From positions 30,583 to 94,582 of the forward strand of contig JARLJJ010000327.1 of the NCBI GenBank assembly GCA_031291275.1: a DNA stretch of 64,000 nt. Reading direction: 5' to 3'. The notes beneath the pieces are model-generated. The model had not been told where the DNA came from. It did not search any database and saw only the letters and a list, made by a program, of their open reading frames with translations. Shown piece by piece: positions 1 to 11,668 of this stretch; the first letter of the stretch is position 1, and every line of letters starts with the position of its first letter. The DNA is from Formivibrio sp. (lineage in GTDB: Bacteria > Pseudomonadota > Gammaproteobacteria > Burkholderiales > Chitinibacteraceae). The position numbers were made by a program, and so were the translations under genes.

Positions 1-1
1 C

Positions 2-955
<954 letters not shown>

Positions 956-970
956 TTTTATGGAGCTTCA

Positions 971-1471
971 ATGCAAGCCAATATGCGTATCCTGATTACC
1001 CTGTTGCTTGGACTGGTGCTGACTGCGTGTGGTTTTCACTTGCGCGGTGGCGGTGAAAGTGGCGGTTTAGCCTTTACTCAGGTGAAGGTGGAGGGCGAAG
1101 GCGTTGCCGCCAAAAATTTGCGCGATTACTTGGCCAATTACAAGGGGGTCGAGCAGGTTAAAGACGGCCCGTCAGAAACCGTGATTCGCGTTTTGAGCGA
1201 GCAATACACCAAAGATGTATACACCCTGAACAATAGCGGGCGGGTTGCAGAGTATCGACTGAACTACCGGTTGAATTTTTCCGCGACGTACAAAGGTGAG
1301 CCGGTGCTGGAAGATGCTACGGTGACTGCATCGCGCACCCTGTCCTGGAATGAAAACAATATCTTGAGCAAAGAATCTGAAGAAGCTACCTTGGTCAAGG
1401 ATATGCAGCGCGACGTGCTTCAACTGATATTGCGCCGAGTCAGTGCCTCAGTCAGCAAGGCCAAGCAGTGA
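971..1471 (+). CDS. lptE: LPS-assembly lipoprotein LptE
   Basis: Lipobox LVLTACGFHLRG; position between leuS and holA. Confidence 0.93.
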   Translation: MQANMRILITLLLGLVLTACGFHLRGGGESGGLAFTQVKVEGEGVAAKNLRDYLANYKGVEQVKDGPSETVIRVLSEQYTKDVYTLNNSGRVAEYRLNYRLNFSATYKGEPVLEDATVTASRTLSWNENNILSKESEEATLVKDMQRDVLQLILRRVSASVSKAKQ

Positions 1472-2463
1472 AAGTGGACGAGTTACCGCGTGCATTGGCA
1501 CGCGGACTTTCTTCGCTCTATGTGATTCACGGGGATGAAGCACTATTGGCACTGGAGGCTGCGCAACTGATTCGCGATAGCGCGCGAGTTGCTGGCTATA
1601 CCGAACGCGAAGTGTTGACTGTGGAAACGGGATTCGATTGGTCGCGGCTGGCGATGTCCGGCAATTCCTTTTCGTTATTTGCTGAAAAGAAAATGATTGA
1701 TTTGCGCATCCCGACCGGCAAACCTGGCGTGGAGGGCGCGAAGACGCTGGAAGCGCAAGCGCGCGATTTGCCGCCCGATACACTGATTCTGATCACCCTG
1801 CCCAAACTGGATCGCACCGGGCTCAATAGCAAATGGTTCAGTGCGCTGGCCGGTGCCGGCGAGGTGATTGAAGCCCGTACGATAGAGCGCAACCAACTGC
1901 CAGACTGGATCAATAGCCGATTGGCGCGGCAGAAGCAGCGCATGGAACCGGAAGCTCTGGCCTTTCTGGCTGATCGGGTTGAGGGCAATTTGCTGGCAGC
2001 GCATCAGGAAATCCAAAAGTTTGCACTGCTTTACCCGGAAGGGATGCTCGCGCTCGAAGATGTTCAGGCTGCCATTACCAATGTGGCTCGCTATGATGTT
2101 TTCCAGTTGGGTGCGGCACTGCTGGAAGGAGATCGTGCCCGCTTTGCCCGGATGCTCGATGGCCTGCGTGCTGAAGGCGAAGCGCCGCATCTGGTGCTGT
2201 GGGCGCTGGCGGAAGAATTGCGTACGCTGTACCGTATTGGCAAAGGGTGCAGCGAGAATGTTCCGTTGTTCCAGCTATTCAAGGATCACCGGGTTTGGGG
2301 TGAGAAACAGAAACTTGTCGAGCGGGCATTGCCCCGTATCACTGCCGGAAAATTGCGTAAAGCGCTCGCCCATGCGGCGCGCATCGACGAACTTAACAAA
2401 GGCATAGGCGAGGGTGAGGTCTGGGATGAGCTGTTGGATCTCGCGTTGCCGCTGATGCACTGA
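1468..2463 (+). CDS. holA: DNA polymerase III subunit delta
   Basis: YVIHGDEALLALEAAQ..., HolA-like throughout; 4-nt overlap with lptE. Confidence 0.93.
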   Translation: MKVDELPRALARGLSSLYVIHGDEALLALEAAQLIRDSARVAGYTEREVLTVETGFDWSRLAMSGNSFSLFAEKKMIDLRIPTGKPGVEGAKTLEAQARDLPPDTLILITLPKLDRTGLNSKWFSALAGAGEVIEARTIERNQLPDWINSRLARQKQRMEPEALAFLADRVEGNLLAAHQEIQKFALLYPEGMLALEDVQAAITNVARYDVFQLGAALLEGDRARFARMLDGLRAEGEAPHLVLWALAEELRTLYRIGKGCSENVPLFQLFKDHRVWGEKQKLVERALPRITAGKLRKALAHAARIDELNKGIGEGEVWDELLDLALPLMH

Positions 2464-2471
2464 GCAAACCT

Positions 2472-3923
2472 ATGAAAGAACAGATTCTTGTCAACGTGAC
2501 GCCGCGAGAAACCCGCGTTGCTGCGATTACCGACGGTGTGGTGCAGGATTTGCACATTGAGCGCAGTGCACAGCGTGGCATTGTCGGGAATATCTATCTC
2601 GGCGTGGTCAAACGCGTCCTCCCAGGCATGCAGTCGGCTTTCATCGAGATCGGCCTGGAGCGCGCGGCGTTCCTGCATATTGCCGATGTCATCGAGCAGC
2701 GCCAGCATCCGAATGAGCCGCAACGGATCGAACGTCTGGTGCATGAAGGCCAGAGTGTAGTGGTGCAGGTGATCAAGGATCCGATTGGCACCAAGGGCGC
2801 GCGTCTTTCCACCCAGATCAGCATTGCCGGACGTTTTCTGGTTTTCCTGCCACAGGAATCGCATATCGGCATTTCGCAGCGCATCGAGGATGATGGCGGG
2901 CGGGAATTGCTGCGTGCGCGGATGGGGCGCCTGCTGGAAGGCGAACATCAAGGCTACATTATCCGCACCTCAGCCGAGCATGCCACCGACGAAGAATTGA
3001 AAGCCGATATCGATTACCTGAACCGCATTTGGGCCGATATCCGCCAGAAAGCACAAACGCTGCCGGCGCAATCGCTGCTGTTCCAGGATCTGTCGTTGCA
3101 GCTGCGCGTGTTGCGCGATATTGTCACTGCGGAAACCGAGCAAGTCTTGGTCGATTCGCGCGAAAATTTTCAGCGTATGACCGAATTCGCCGAACTGTTT
3201 GTGATTGATGTGCTGCCTCGGGTCAAGCATTACACCGGAGATCGCCCGCTGTTCGAATTGTATGGCATCGAGGCGGAGATCGAAAAAGCGCTGTCGCGTC
3301 GGGTCAATCTGAAGTTCGGTGGTTATCTGATCATGGACCAGACCGAAGCGATGACCACGATCGACGTCAATACCGGCGGGTTTGTCGGGCACCGCAATTT
3401 CGACGACACCATCTACAAGACCAATCTGGAAGCGACGCACGTGATTGCGCGGCAGTTGAGACTGCGCAATCTGGGTGGCATCATCATCGTCGATTTCATC
3501 GACATGGATAACGAGGATCACCGTAAAGCAGTGTTGGACGAGCTGCAGAAGGCGTTGGCTACGGATCGGACCAAGATCACGCTGTCTGGTTTCACCTCGT
3601 TGGGCCTGATCGAGATTACCCGCAAGCGTACGCGCGAAAGCCTGGCGCATGTGCTGTGCGAGCCCTGTCCGACTTGTCAGGGCCGCGGTGAAATCAAGAC
3701 GGCACAAACGGTCTGCTACGATATTTTGCGCGAAATTTTGCGCGAAGCTCGCCAGTTCAATGCACGCGAATACCGCATTCTGGCGGCGCAGAATGTGATC
3801 GACATGTTGCTGGATGAGGAATCGACCAGTCTGGCCGAGCTGGCAGACTTTATCGGCAAGCCAATCTACCTCCAGGTGGAAAGTGCCTATACGCAAGAGC
3901 AGTACGACGTTGTGCTGATGTAA
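2472..3923 (+). CDS. rng: Ribonuclease G
   Basis: MKEQILVNVTPRETRVA, S1-like GNIYLGVVKRVLPGMQSAFIEIG, IDVNTGGFVG, CPTCQGRG. Confidence 0.93.
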   Translation: MKEQILVNVTPRETRVAAITDGVVQDLHIERSAQRGIVGNIYLGVVKRVLPGMQSAFIEIGLERAAFLHIADVIEQRQHPNEPQRIERLVHEGQSVVVQVIKDPIGTKGARLSTQISIAGRFLVFLPQESHIGISQRIEDDGGRELLRARMGRLLEGEHQGYIIRTSAEHATDEELKADIDYLNRIWADIRQKAQTLPAQSLLFQDLSLQLRVLRDIVTAETEQVLVDSRENFQRMTEFAELFVIDVLPRVKHYTGDRPLFELYGIEAEIEKALSRRVNLKFGGYLIMDQTEAMTTIDVNTGGFVGHRNFDDTIYKTNLEATHVIARQLRLRNLGGIIIVDFIDMDNEDHRKAVLDELQKALATDRTKITLSGFTSLGLIEITRKRTRESLAHVLCEPCPTCQGRGEIKTAQTVCYDILREILREARQFNAREYRILAAQNVIDMLLDEESTSLAELADFIGKPIYLQVESAYTQEQYDVVLM

Positions 3924-3935
3924 GCGGGAAGATAC

Positions 3936-5297
3936 ATGAATCCAATTGAACTCCGTGCCGCCACCGGGCTTGCCGGTTTGTATGCCTTGCGCATGCTGGG
4001 CATGTTTCTCATTCTCCCGGTTTTTGCGGTGTATGCCGGAGCCATGCCGGGTGGGAATAACCATGTCCTGATCGGCTTGGCCTTTGGTGCTTTTGGTTTG
4101 ACCCAGGCTCTGTTGCAACTACCGATGGGCATGTGGTCGGATCGTATCGGGCGCAAGCCGGTGATTTATCTGGGCCTAGTGCTGTTCCTGCTGGGCAGCC
4201 TGATCTGTGCGCTGGCAAGCAATATTGGCTGGTTGATTCTTGGCCGTGCCGTGCAGGGAGCCGGTGCAATTTCTGCGGCTGTGACTGCCTTGCTGGCTGA
4301 TTTAACCCGAGAAGAAAATCGGACCCGTGCGATGGCCATGATCGGCGGATCCATTGCCACGACCTTTGCCGTTTCCCTGGTGCTTGCCCCCAAGCTTGCC
4401 TCCTGGATCGGCTTGTCCGGCATCTTCCTGCTGACCGCAGCGCTGGCGCTGGCCGCCATGCTGGCGGTGCGATTTTATATTCCGCAGCCGCTTATTACCC
4501 GTTTCCATTCCGATACTGAAACCAGCCGGGCGCGCTTGCCGGCAGTGCTGCGTCATCCGCAATTGCAACGACTAAACTATGGTGTTTTTGCGCTGCATGC
4601 GGCGCAAATGGCCATGTTCACGGTACTGCCGCTGATTTTGACTAAGGTGGGTGGAATTGATATTCAGCATCACTGGGAGGTCTATCTGCCAGTGGTCCTG
4701 GGCGGCTTTGTCTTGATGGTGCCGGCAGTTATTTATGGCGAAAAAAAGCATCACCTCAAGGGCGTATTCGTTTTTTCCATCGCCTTGATGCTTGTGGCGC
4801 AGATTGGCATGGCCCTCTGGCTACCCAGCCTTTCCAGTATCGTGCTCTGGCTAGTATTGTATTTTGTGGCATTCAATATTCTGGAAGCGACCCAGCCATC
4901 GTTGATTTCCAAGATCGCTCCGGTCGATGCCAAAGGGACGGCGATGGGGGTGTACAACACCTGCCAATCGCTTAGCATGTTTGTCGGCTCCGCTTTGGCT
5001 GGCTGGCTCTACCATCAATGGGGCAGTGAATCGGTCTTTGCTTTTTGTGCCGTATTGATGGCGGTGTGGCTGCTGCTGGCGCTGGGCATGCAGACACCAA
5101 AACCTGTGAAAATGCAGATGTTCCACATTGGTGAGAACTGGAAAGGCGAACCGGCGGCGCTCTCTGCTAAACTGCGCCAGATCGATGGCGTGGTTGAAGC
5201 CGTTGTATTGACCGAAGAACGTGTGGCGCTGCTTAAAGTACTTCAGGATGGCTGGAACGAAGCTGGCGCCAAAGAACTGATTGAGGAGACTAACTGA
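3936..5297 (+). CDS. MFS transporter, YajR-like with C-terminal ferredoxin-like domain
   Basis: MFS signature [13 protein letters not shown], 12-TM-like pattern, soluble C-terminal extension. Confidence 0.85.
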   Translation: MNPIELRAATGLAGLYALRMLGMFLILPVFAVYAGAMPGGNNHVLIGLAFGAFGLTQALLQLPMGMWSDRIGRKPVIYLGLVLFLLGSLICALASNIGWLILGRAVQGAGAISAAVTALLADLTREENRTRAMAMIGGSIATTFAVSLVLAPKLASWIGLSGIFLLTAALALAAMLAVRFYIPQPLITRFHSDTETSRARLPAVLRHPQLQRLNYGVFALHAAQMAMFTVLPLILTKVGGIDIQHHWEVYLPVVLGGFVLMVPAVIYGEKKHHLKGVFVFSIALMLVAQIGMALWLPSLSSIVLWLVLYFVAFNILEATQPSLISKIAPVDAKGTAMGVYNTCQSLSMFVGSALAGWLYHQWGSESVFAFCAVLMAVWLLLALGMQTPKPVKMQMFHIGENWKGEPAALSAKLRQIDGVVEAVVLTEERVALLKVLQDGWNEAGAKELIEETN

Positions 5298-5298
5298 C

Positions 5299-5784
5299 AT
5301 GGCATCACTTAACAAAGTTCTGCTGATCGGCAACCTGGGCCGTGACCCGGAAAACCGCTTCCTGCCTTCCGGCGGTGCCGTATGCAATTTCAGCATTGCG
5401 ACGACCGACCGGTTTACCGATAAATCGGGCCAAAAGCAGGAACGGACCGAATGGCACAATATCGTGATGTACGGAAAACTGGCGGAAATCGCCTCGCAGT
5501 ACCTCAAAAAAGGTTCGGCGGTGTATGTGGAAGGCCGTTTGCAAACGCGCAAATGGCAGGACAAAAATACCGGCGCTGATCGCTATAGCACCGAAATCAT
5601 CGCCGACCAGATGCAGATGCTGGGCGGGCGTGGCCAGGGCGGCGCTCAATCCGGTCCGGAAGATTACAACCAGGAATATAGCCCGGCACCGCAACAATCC
5701 GCACCGGCGGCTGCCAGACCGGCACCGGCTGCAGGCAAGCCCGCTGCCAAATTTGATGATTTTGAGGACGACATTCCGTTTTAA
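5299..5784 (+). CDS. ssb: Single-stranded DNA-binding protein
   Basis: [18 protein letters not shown]..., acidic C-terminal tail DDFEDDIPF. Confidence 0.96.
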   Translation: MASLNKVLLIGNLGRDPENRFLPSGGAVCNFSIATTDRFTDKSGQKQERTEWHNIVMYGKLAEIASQYLKKGSAVYVEGRLQTRKWQDKNTGADRYSTEIIADQMQMLGGRGQGGAQSGPEDYNQEYSPAPQQSAPAAARPAPAAGKPAAKFDDFEDDIPF

Positions 5785-5810
5785 TTTACACTTTGGATAA
5801 TAAGTGTAAT

Positions 5811-5845
5811 AAAAGCCCGGCTAACCGATTGATGGCCGGGCTTTT
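5811..5845 (+). terminator. Rho-independent terminator after ssb
   Basis: AAAAGCCCGGC-N13-GCCGGGCTTTT perfect inverted repeat. Confidence 0.85.
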
Positions 5846-5940
5846 CATTGGGCTAAGCATGACATTGGTATTGAAAAAAGGTGTGCGACTACGGGTATAG
5901 GCGCGGATTTCCTTTTGAACGCAATAAGTATCTCGATATT

Positions 5941-6843
5941 TCAGTCGATCAGCATATCGTGTTCGATCCAGTCGGTGACCGAGATGTGCTGCGGCGTCCA
6001 ACCCAACTCGCGTCGCGCACGGACAGCGCGGACGCGGCTGTTTGATCCGAAAGAATAACGCGCATGGCCTTCGCCCCATTCGCGCGTGGCTTCCTCGACA
6101 GTCCAAGATTGGACTGCGCCGAGATCAAGACGGCGTGCGATGGCTGCGCTAATTTCGGCGTAAGAAGCCTCGCCGTTTTCGACGAAATAAAATGCGCCGG
6201 CGGGTGCCTTCTCTAGCGCCATCTGGTACAGCGTGGCCACGTCATGAATATGTACATTGGACCAGCGGTTGATGCCGCGGCCGACGATACGTACCACGCC
6301 GCTGGTTTGTGCCTGTTCTACCAGTGGTGGTATTTGCACGCTGTTGGCATGCAGTCCGTTGCCCGTACCGTAAATCATGGTGTTGCACAGCACGATGGCG
6401 CGTACGCCTTCCTTGGCCGCAGACAGGATCAGGTTGTCGACAGCGTGGCGTGCCTGTTTCCCCGGTTCGACGATGAAGGGCGTGTTCTCGTCGAAAATAT
6501 GTTCGGACAAGATATCGCCTTGAACGTCGTCGCCAATTACGCTGGAGCCGCTGGTGTGCAGAAAGGGTTTGCCGGAACCGCGCAAGCCATGCAGCAGGGC
6601 TTCAACCGCGGCGCGATGGTCGCTGCTGGCCGCGTTGATGACCGCATCGGCTTGCTGTGCTTCAAGGACAAGCAGATCGTGGTCATCCAGCGTGCCGAGG
6701 ACTGGTGCAATGCCGAGGGCGGCCAGACGGTCGGCTTGTTCCGGGTTGCGAACCAGTCCGCGCAGGGTATGACCTGCATCTTGCAGATGCCTGGCGACCG
6801 AACCGCCGATGTAACCGGCAGCGCCGGTGATGAAGATGTTCAT
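5941..6843 (-). CDS. NAD-dependent epimerase/dehydratase family (extended SDR)
   Basis: MNIFITGAAGYIGGSVARHLQDAGH Rossmann motif. Confidence 0.88.
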   Translation of the reverse strand: MNIFITGAAGYIGGSVARHLQDAGHTLRGLVRNPEQADRLAALGIAPVLGTLDDHDLLVLEAQQADAVINAASSDHRAAVEALLHGLRGSGKPFLHTSGSSVIGDDVQGDILSEHIFDENTPFIVEPGKQARHAVDNLILSAAKEGVRAIVLCNTMIYGTGNGLHANSVQIPPLVEQAQTSGVVRIVGRGINRWSNVHIHDVATLYQMALEKAPAGAFYFVENGEASYAEISAAIARRLDLGAVQSWTVEEATREWGEGHARYSFGSNSRVRAVRARRELGWTPQHISVTDWIEHDMLID

Positions 6844-6959
6844 GTGTTTTCCTTTGAATGGGGTGAATGCCGATGGCCAGTATGGACGCTTGCAGCTTGC
6901 TCAATAAGCCCTGTATAAGCACAAGATACTTGCTTGAAAATCAATAGTAGGAGGCGCAG

Positions 6960-7853
6960 ATGAAAAGCACGCTGGAAGAGCTCATCGCCTTTCGTACCGT
7001 GGTAGACAGCGGCTCCATCACTGCTGCCGCAGAGCAACTGAAGCAGACCGTGTCGGGCGTCAGCCGCGCGCTGCGCCGTCTCGAAGCCAAGCTCGATACC
7101 ACGCTGTTGCACCGTACTACTCGACGCTTGGGTCTGACCGAAGAAGGCGAACGGTTTTTGGCGCATGCACGCATTGCTCTGGCTTCGCTGGATGAGGCGG
7201 AGGAGCTGCTGATCGTGCACCGAGAACAACCGGCAGGGCGGCTGCGCGTGAATGCGGCCATGCCATTCATGCTGCACGTGATTGTGCCGCTGATACCGGA
7301 GTTCCGGCTTCGTTACCCACTGATTGAACTTGAACTCAACACCAATGACTTGGTAATCGATCTGCTGGAAGAAGATACCGACGTGGCGATTCGTATCGGG
7401 CCGCTACGCGATTCGACATTGCACGCACGCGTATTGGGCAGTAATCGTCTGCGCGTGCTGGCTAGCCCGGCCTATCTCAAGGCGCATGGCCGACCGACAA
7501 ACATTAGCGATCTGGTCGCCAATCACGTACTGCTGGGTTTCAATCAGCCTGATTCGCTCAATGATTGGCCACTGCGGGGGCCGCACGGTGATTGCCTGCG
7601 CATTGCCCCGGCCGTGCGTGCATCCAGCGGCGAGACGCTGCGCCAGTTGGCCGTGAATGGAACCGGTATCGTTTGCCTCGCCGATTTCATGACGTTGGCC
7701 GATCAGGCGCGCGGCGTTCTACTGCAAGTTTTGTCACAAGACACCGTGGAGGTGCGCCAGCCGGTCCATGCGGTTTACTACCGTAACACGCAACTTGCCG
7801 CGCGAGTGGCCTGCTTCCTGGATTTCATCAGCGAACGCCTTGGTGCAGAGTAA
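6960..7853 (+). CDS. LysR-family transcriptional regulator
   Basis: N-terminal HTH (AFRTVVDSGSITAAAEQLKQTVSGVSRALRRLEAKL) and LysR effector domain; divergent to SDR gene. Confidence 0.9.
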   Translation: MKSTLEELIAFRTVVDSGSITAAAEQLKQTVSGVSRALRRLEAKLDTTLLHRTTRRLGLTEEGERFLAHARIALASLDEAEELLIVHREQPAGRLRVNAAMPFMLHVIVPLIPEFRLRYPLIELELNTNDLVIDLLEEDTDVAIRIGPLRDSTLHARVLGSNRLRVLASPAYLKAHGRPTNISDLVANHVLLGFNQPDSLNDWPLRGPHGDCLRIAPAVRASSGETLRQLAVNGTGIVCLADFMTLADQARGVLLQVLSQDTVEVRQPVHAVYYRNTQLAARVACFLDFISERLGAE

Positions 7854-7886
7854 CGTTTGCCGGTGGTTGCGCTGCGATCTTGGGTG

Positions 7887-8585
7887 TCAACGTGAAGTCG
7901 AGGCATCCTGACCGAACAGGATTTTCTTCGCTGTATCATCAACAACCGGGGATGTATTGATCTCCTTGGCCAGTGCATAGGCGCGTTCAGTCGCGGGGCG
8001 TGTACGGATGCGTTCGAACCACTGCGCAAGATGCGGGAAGTCTTCCAGTTTCTGCTGCTGGCGCTCGTACGGCACGATCCAGGGATAGCAAGCCATATCG
8101 GCAATCGAGTAGTCGCCAGCAATGAATTCACGCCCATCGCCCAGATGCTTGTTCAGCACGCCATACAACCGCGCGGTTTCCTTCACGTAGCGCTCAATCG
8201 CGTAGGGCAGTTTTTCCGGCGCGTATTGACTGAAATGGTGGTTTTGCCCTGCCATCGGTCCAAGCCCGGCCATTTGCCAGAATAACCACTGTAGTGTCTC
8301 GCTCCGACCGCGCAAGTTCTGCGGGATGAAGCGGCCGATTTTGTCGGCGAGGTAAAGCAGGATCGCGCCGGATTCAAAGATCGGGAGTGGCTCGCCGCCA
8401 TCCGCAGGGGCATGATCGACGATGGCCGGAATGCGGTTGTTCGGCGCGATACGCAGGAATTCGGGCTTGAATTGCTCGCCGCGGCCAATATGTACCGGCA
8501 CGATACGGTAGGGCAGACCGGCTTCTTCAAGGAACAGCGTGATCTTGTGCCCGTTGGGCGTGGTCCAGTAGTAAAGATCGATCAT
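7887..8585 (-). CDS. Glutathione S-transferase family protein (YfcG/YghU-like)
   Basis: MIDLYYWTTPNGHKITLFLEE..., NNRIPAIVD, ESGAILLYLADK. Confidence 0.88.
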   Translation of the reverse strand: MIDLYYWTTPNGHKITLFLEEAGLPYRIVPVHIGRGEQFKPEFLRIAPNNRIPAIVDHAPADGGEPLPIFESGAILLYLADKIGRFIPQNLRGRSETLQWLFWQMAGLGPMAGQNHHFSQYAPEKLPYAIERYVKETARLYGVLNKHLGDGREFIAGDYSIADMACYPWIVPYERQQQKLEDFPHLAQWFERIRTRPATERAYALAKEINTSPVVDDTAKKILFGQDASTSR

Positions 8586-8863
8586 GTCTAGACTCCAGTG
8601 GGTGATTCGCCAAGATGTACATCGGCATTGACTTCGGTTTTGAAGGCGTGCAGCTTTCAAATGGAAGCATTATGCGGGGGTGGTCCGGTGTTTGTTAATA
8701 GCTACAATTCCCCGTTCTTGTTGGTTGCGGTGCGGGATTCGGTCAGCGCGAGGATGACTGCGGCTGGATGTCGGGCCAATCAGCCAAGAGAGCGGCGAAC
8801 GCCATAAATAGTTCATGTAAAACGCATAGAGTAGTCACTTCCCTGCTCACGCCACCGACGAAA

Positions 8864-9319
8864 ATGAAACCGTCCCCAGGCTGTAAATGGTTTTTGCTCG
8901 TTCTGCTACTGACATTTACCGAGCATGTTCAGGCGTCGCCAGCGTGCGCCGCCACGATTGACGAATTGCGCGGGATCATGGGCGATCAGGCATTTCCGTT
9001 GCGATGGGAAGAGACCTCGATGGATGATGGCAAACCCCTGATGGTTTCTATCGTTGAAAAGAACGGCGGGCTTTTCCTGGAGTTCATCAAGACCAGAGAA
9101 GGTTTGTGGGCCGAGAGTGCCGGTGTTGTTTGCAAGATTGGTGCGGAAATCGAAACCCGGTTTACCGCGGAGCAAATCCGGCTGGGCCCGGCGGCTAGCT
9201 GGTTGTTGCGCCAGGCTTTGGGTGGAGGCGGGAAATTTATCCTGACCCGGATTGGGCCAGATCAGTTGCGAATTGCAACCAGCGGCTGGAATGGCGATTT
9301 TTCTTCAGTGAGCAAATAA
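8864..9319 (+). CDS. Hypothetical secreted protein
   Basis: ORF with signal peptide-like N-terminus (FLLVLLLTFTEHVQA). Confidence 0.55.
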   Translation: MKPSPGCKWFLLVLLLTFTEHVQASPACAATIDELRGIMGDQAFPLRWEETSMDDGKPLMVSIVEKNGGLFLEFIKTREGLWAESAGVVCKIGAEIETRFTAEQIRLGPAASWLLRQALGGGGKFILTRIGPDQLRIATSGWNGDFSSVSK

Positions 9320-9507
9320 CTGGATGGGTCTGCGCAGGATGGAGAATGCCGTTATTTTTCGCTTCGAGTTGTTGAAGTCTCCGTTCGGGGACTTCTGCTG
9401 CTGAGGTTTGTCGGCGATCCGGCCCGGAGAGTGTTCATGTTTTGTTGATGGCTTGGCGGGGCAGGTTTCCGGCAATGAGCAGCCCTCTCTTTGCCGGAAA
9501 CCGCTCG

Positions 9508-10548
9508 TCAGAACGTCAACTGCACTTTCATTTGCGAGCGACGATCCGAAGCCAGTTCGAACGCTTCCACGGCACGCTCGACAGGCAGCGTGGCGGTGAT
9601 GATCGGCTTCACATTGATGCGCCCTTCCTTGATCAAGCGGGCAGCCAGGGCGTATTCGGTATTGAAACGGAAGGCACCGACCAGGCTGATTTCCTTGCCC
9701 ACAATCACACCAATCGGAATCGGCACTTCGCCGGCCACGCCGACCTGCACGATGGTGCCGCGCGGCCGCAGTGCCGGGATGACATCCTTCAAGACCGGAC
9801 CCGCACCGGTGCATTCGATGGCAACATCGAAGTAACCCTTGTCTGCAGTGAACTCGTCCGCTTTCAGACCCGGTTCAATCGACACGTTTACCGTACGGGT
9901 CGCCCCCATTTCCACAGCCTTGGCCAGTGCGGCATCGTGCAGGTCGGTTGCAACGACTTCGAGCGCACCGGCATAACGGGCGGCAGCGACGACCAAGGCA
10001 CCGATCGGACCGGAGCCGGTGACCAGCACCTTCTTGCCGGCGAGATTGCCGGCTTGCTTGACCGCATGCAAGGCAACCGACAGCGGTTCGCAGCAGGCAG
10101 CTTCTCCGAGTGAGACTTTGTCGCCGACCGGTTCGCACTGGTATTCCTCGGCGACGATCAGCTCGCGGAAAGCCCCCTGGCTGTGCGGCGTACGCATTGC
10201 ACTACCGTAGAACCACATATCCAGACAATGATGCTGTTCGCCGGCCTGGCAGAACTTGCATTTGCCGCACGGACGGCTTGGATTCAATGCGATGCGGTCA
10301 CCAGCCTTGACGCGGGTAACCTTGCTGCCGACGGCTTCAACCGTGCCGGCCACTTCATGGCCCAGCACGATAGGTTGCTTGACGCGAACCACGCCAAAAC
10401 CGCCATGCAAGTAGTAATGCAGGTCGGAGCCACAAATGCCACCGGCACCGATGCGCACCAGCACCTGGTCCTCCGCCATTTCGGCGACCGGGACATTTTC
10501 AATATGCAGATCTTTTTCAGCGTGCAAGACGCAGGCTTTTGCTTCCAT
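9508..10548 (-). CDS. idnD: Zinc-dependent alcohol dehydrogenase, L-idonate 5-dehydrogenase-like
   Basis: GGICGSDLHYYLHGGFG, GHEVAGTVEAVG, CGKCKFCQAG structural Zn site. Confidence 0.85.
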   Translation of the reverse strand: MEAKACVLHAEKDLHIENVPVAEMAEDQVLVRIGAGGICGSDLHYYLHGGFGVVRVKQPIVLGHEVAGTVEAVGSKVTRVKAGDRIALNPSRPCGKCKFCQAGEQHHCLDMWFYGSAMRTPHSQGAFRELIVAEEYQCEPVGDKVSLGEAACCEPLSVALHAVKQAGNLAGKKVLVTGSGPIGALVVAAARYAGALEVVATDLHDAALAKAVEMGATRTVNVSIEPGLKADEFTADKGYFDVAIECTGAGPVLKDVIPALRPRGTIVQVGVAGEVPIPIGVIVGKEISLVGAFRFNTEYALAARLIKEGRINVKPIITATLPVERAVEAFELASDRRSQMKVQLTF

Positions 10549-10660
10549 GGGATGCTCCCGCTTGAAAATTCAGAAGCCGCGCCCGGTGGCGCGGCATGAT
10601 GCGGAATAACTTTTGTTGGCTACCGCTTATGTGATGATCGGCAGCCAGAAACGCTATGCC

Positions 10661-11440
10661 TTATACGCAGCTAGTCAGCCCGCCATCAACATAGATGACT
10701 TGGCCGTTGATAAAGTTGGCGGCTTCTGAAGCCAGGAATACCGCTGCACCTGCCAATTCCTCAACGTTTCCCCAGCGGTTGGCCGGTGTGCGTTTGCACA
10801 GCCAGCTGGAAAATTCCTCGTTTTCAACCAGCGGTTTGGTCAGCTCGGTGATGAAGTAACCTGGGGCAATGCCGTTGGCTTGAATGCCGTATTTGGCCCA
10901 GTCGGTACACATGCCCTTGGTGAGCATGACGACCGCGCCTTTGGTGGCGGAATAAGGGGCAATGGTCGGGCGGGCCAGCATGCTTTGCACCGAGCAGATA
11001 TTGATGATCTTGCCCTTCTGGCGCGGGATCATGTGCTTGGCAACGGCTTGCGAAACATAGAACACGCTGGATAGATTGATGCCGACGATGGCATCCCAAT
11101 GCTCGCTGGTGAAATCTTCCAGTGGCGCGCGGCGCTGAATGCCGGCGTTGTTGATCAGGATATCGATAGGACCGGCAGTTTTCTCGATACGGTCCACCGC
11201 TTCAACGACCGCTTGCTGCTTGGTCACATCAAATACGGCGTATTCGGCCTTAAAGCCTTCACTGACCAGCTTGTCGGTAGCTGCCTTGGCGCGTGCTTCG
11301 TCCAAATCATTGATGATCACTGTAGCGCCAGAGCGTGCCAGCCCGTAAGCCAAGGCCAGACCGATTCCCTGCCCTGATCCCGTGATCAATGCGCGCCGAC
11401 CTTGCAGGCTAAAAAGATCAGTTCCTGTATGCATTTCCAT
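10661..11440 (-). CDS. idnO: SDR oxidoreductase, gluconate 5-dehydrogenase-like
   Basis: GRRALITGSGQGIGLALAYGLA, SDR YxxxK (YSATKGAV); upstream of idnD on the same strand. Confidence 0.83.
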   Translation of the reverse strand: MEMHTGTDLFSLQGRRALITGSGQGIGLALAYGLARSGATVIINDLDEARAKAATDKLVSEGFKAEYAVFDVTKQQAVVEAVDRIEKTAGPIDILINNAGIQRRAPLEDFTSEHWDAIVGINLSSVFYVSQAVAKHMIPRQKGKIINICSVQSMLARPTIAPYSATKGAVVMLTKGMCTDWAKYGIQANGIAPGYFITELTKPLVENEEFSSWLCKRTPANRWGNVEELAGAAVFLASEAANFINGQVIYVDGGLTSCV

Positions 11441-11668
11441 TTTCTCCACCTGTTTATAAATGAACTTGATTGAATTGACTGGTCGGGTAGTTCGAGCTAT
11501 GCCGCTAGTCGATTTAGTCTGCATTTATAAATCGCCAAGCCATGGAAGTACCAATAGCCATTTTTGATTTTTGTGATCAAAATTTATGATCATAAGACAG
11601 GGGGAGATATTCTCTCTGGCACAATAGCGTGCAGCCGGGGTGTGCATGGCGGCAAAAGGGGAAAAGGA

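Noticed and set aside
2970-4118. 382-aa minus-strand ORF
   Set aside because: Antisense to rng; Gln/His-rich shadow translation
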